Positions 13,799 through 14,108 of a DNA stretch of 14,108 bases are shown here, one piece after another. Made by a program: the position numbers and the translations under genes. Source of the stretch: an uncultured Clostridia bacterium (lineage in GTDB: Bacteria; Bacillota; Clostridia; Oscillospirales; Ruminococcaceae). The notes under the pieces were generated by a model, which saw nothing but the letters and a program-made list of their open reading frames with translations, was not told the DNA's origin and searched no databases. Every line of letters starts with the position of its first letter. Within the stretch, counting starts at the first letter, position 1. Where the stretch lies: assembly GCA_946533615.1 (NCBI GenBank), contig CAMNBY010000205.1, positions 1 through 14,108 of the forward strand. Reading direction: 5' to 3'.

Positions 13799-14027
13799 AC
13801 AATGCACAATTCACAATGCACAATGCACAATTATGGTGTGCGCTTCGCGCACGTTATGGCCATTCGGCCGAAGTAGATAGCGGTAACAGCACAATTCAAG
13901 CACAACGTACAATTTTTATTCACGCACAATTGTGAATTGCTAATTTACCCGCTTCGCGGCGAGATCCCGCCGCAGGCGCACATTCATTGTGCATTGTGAA
14001 TTGTGCATTGTGAATTGTGCATTGCAA
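13799..14027. repeat. Inverted pair of 7-nt repeat arrays enclosing ~155 bp
   Basis: The left arm (13799-13831) is four and a half units of GCACAAT/TCACAAT. The right arm (13986-14027) is the same unit in the opposite orientation (ATTGTGC/ATTGTGA, six units), so the arms can pair. Between them lie degenerate GCACAAT words and small palindromes: GTGCGC-TTC-GCGCAC (about 13838-13852), GGCC-ATTC-GGCC (about 13858-13869) and GCGGCG/CGCCGC (about 13956-13973). No gene is seen from 13698 to the window end. Confidence 0.85.
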
Positions 14028-14108
14028 TAACTATCAACTGTCAATTCCCGCCTGTGCGTTTCAGCTCGCAGACAACAAGATGGAACGGGTCGAGAAAGCG
14101 GCGGGGGG

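Overview
The window looks like chromosome from a Gram-positive gut or rumen Firmicute of the Clostridia, most likely Oscillospiraceae and close to Ruminococcus. This is inferred from the accD-accA order, the ylxM-ffh-rpsP-khpA order, strong GGAGG ribosome sites with GTG/TTG starts, consensus sigma-A promoters, a DUF1292 protein, a 6S-like RNA, and dispersed 7-nt (ATTGTGC) and CCACCAGCTTTC-type repeats. No tRNA, rRNA, CRISPR array or intact mobile element is visible.

Layout. (1) 1-2956, plus: 3' end of accD, accA and an acyl-CoA synthetase form the end of a lipid operon, closed by a bidirectional terminator. (2) 3035-3514, minus: a small YfcE-type metallophosphoesterase. (3) 3612-4520, plus: three small unrecognised genes in a tight operon. 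The last overlaps by 38 bp the 3' end of the next gene. (4) 7470-4483, minus: ilvB (acetolactate synthase large subunit, no ilvN here) from a perfect consensus promoter, then an AI-2E/PerM-family membrane protein. (5) 8673-7646, minus: about 1.03 kb with no conventional gene but with its own sigma-A promoter and intrinsic terminator. It holds a train of tiny ORFs (2-17 codons), most preceded by a related GGAGTGAGTCC-like box. This is the most unusual part of the window. (6) 8767-9252, plus: a consensus promoter, a DUF1292 acidic protein and a terminator. (7) 9331-9580, plus: a probable 6S RNA with its own promoter and terminator. (8) 9575-10107: repeats (two tandem copies of a ~120-bp element, an 18-bp perfect inverted repeat and a 7-nt tandem array). 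(9) 11085-10114, minus: an aldo/keto reductase. (10) 11210-13766, plus: ylxM, ffh, rpsP and khpA from a perfect consensus promoter, closed by a strong terminator. (11) 13760-14108: more copies of the same repeats, with no gene.

How the parts relate. Region 1 makes malonyl-CoA and activates acyl groups. ilvB commits pyruvate to branched-chain amino acids. ylxM/ffh serve the signal recognition particle, and rpsP/khpA serve ribosome and RNA metabolism. The mini-ORF RNA lies directly upstream of ilvB on the same strand, but a terminator and a separate ilvB promoter lie between them. It is therefore best treated as an independent RNA or peptide locus of unknown function.
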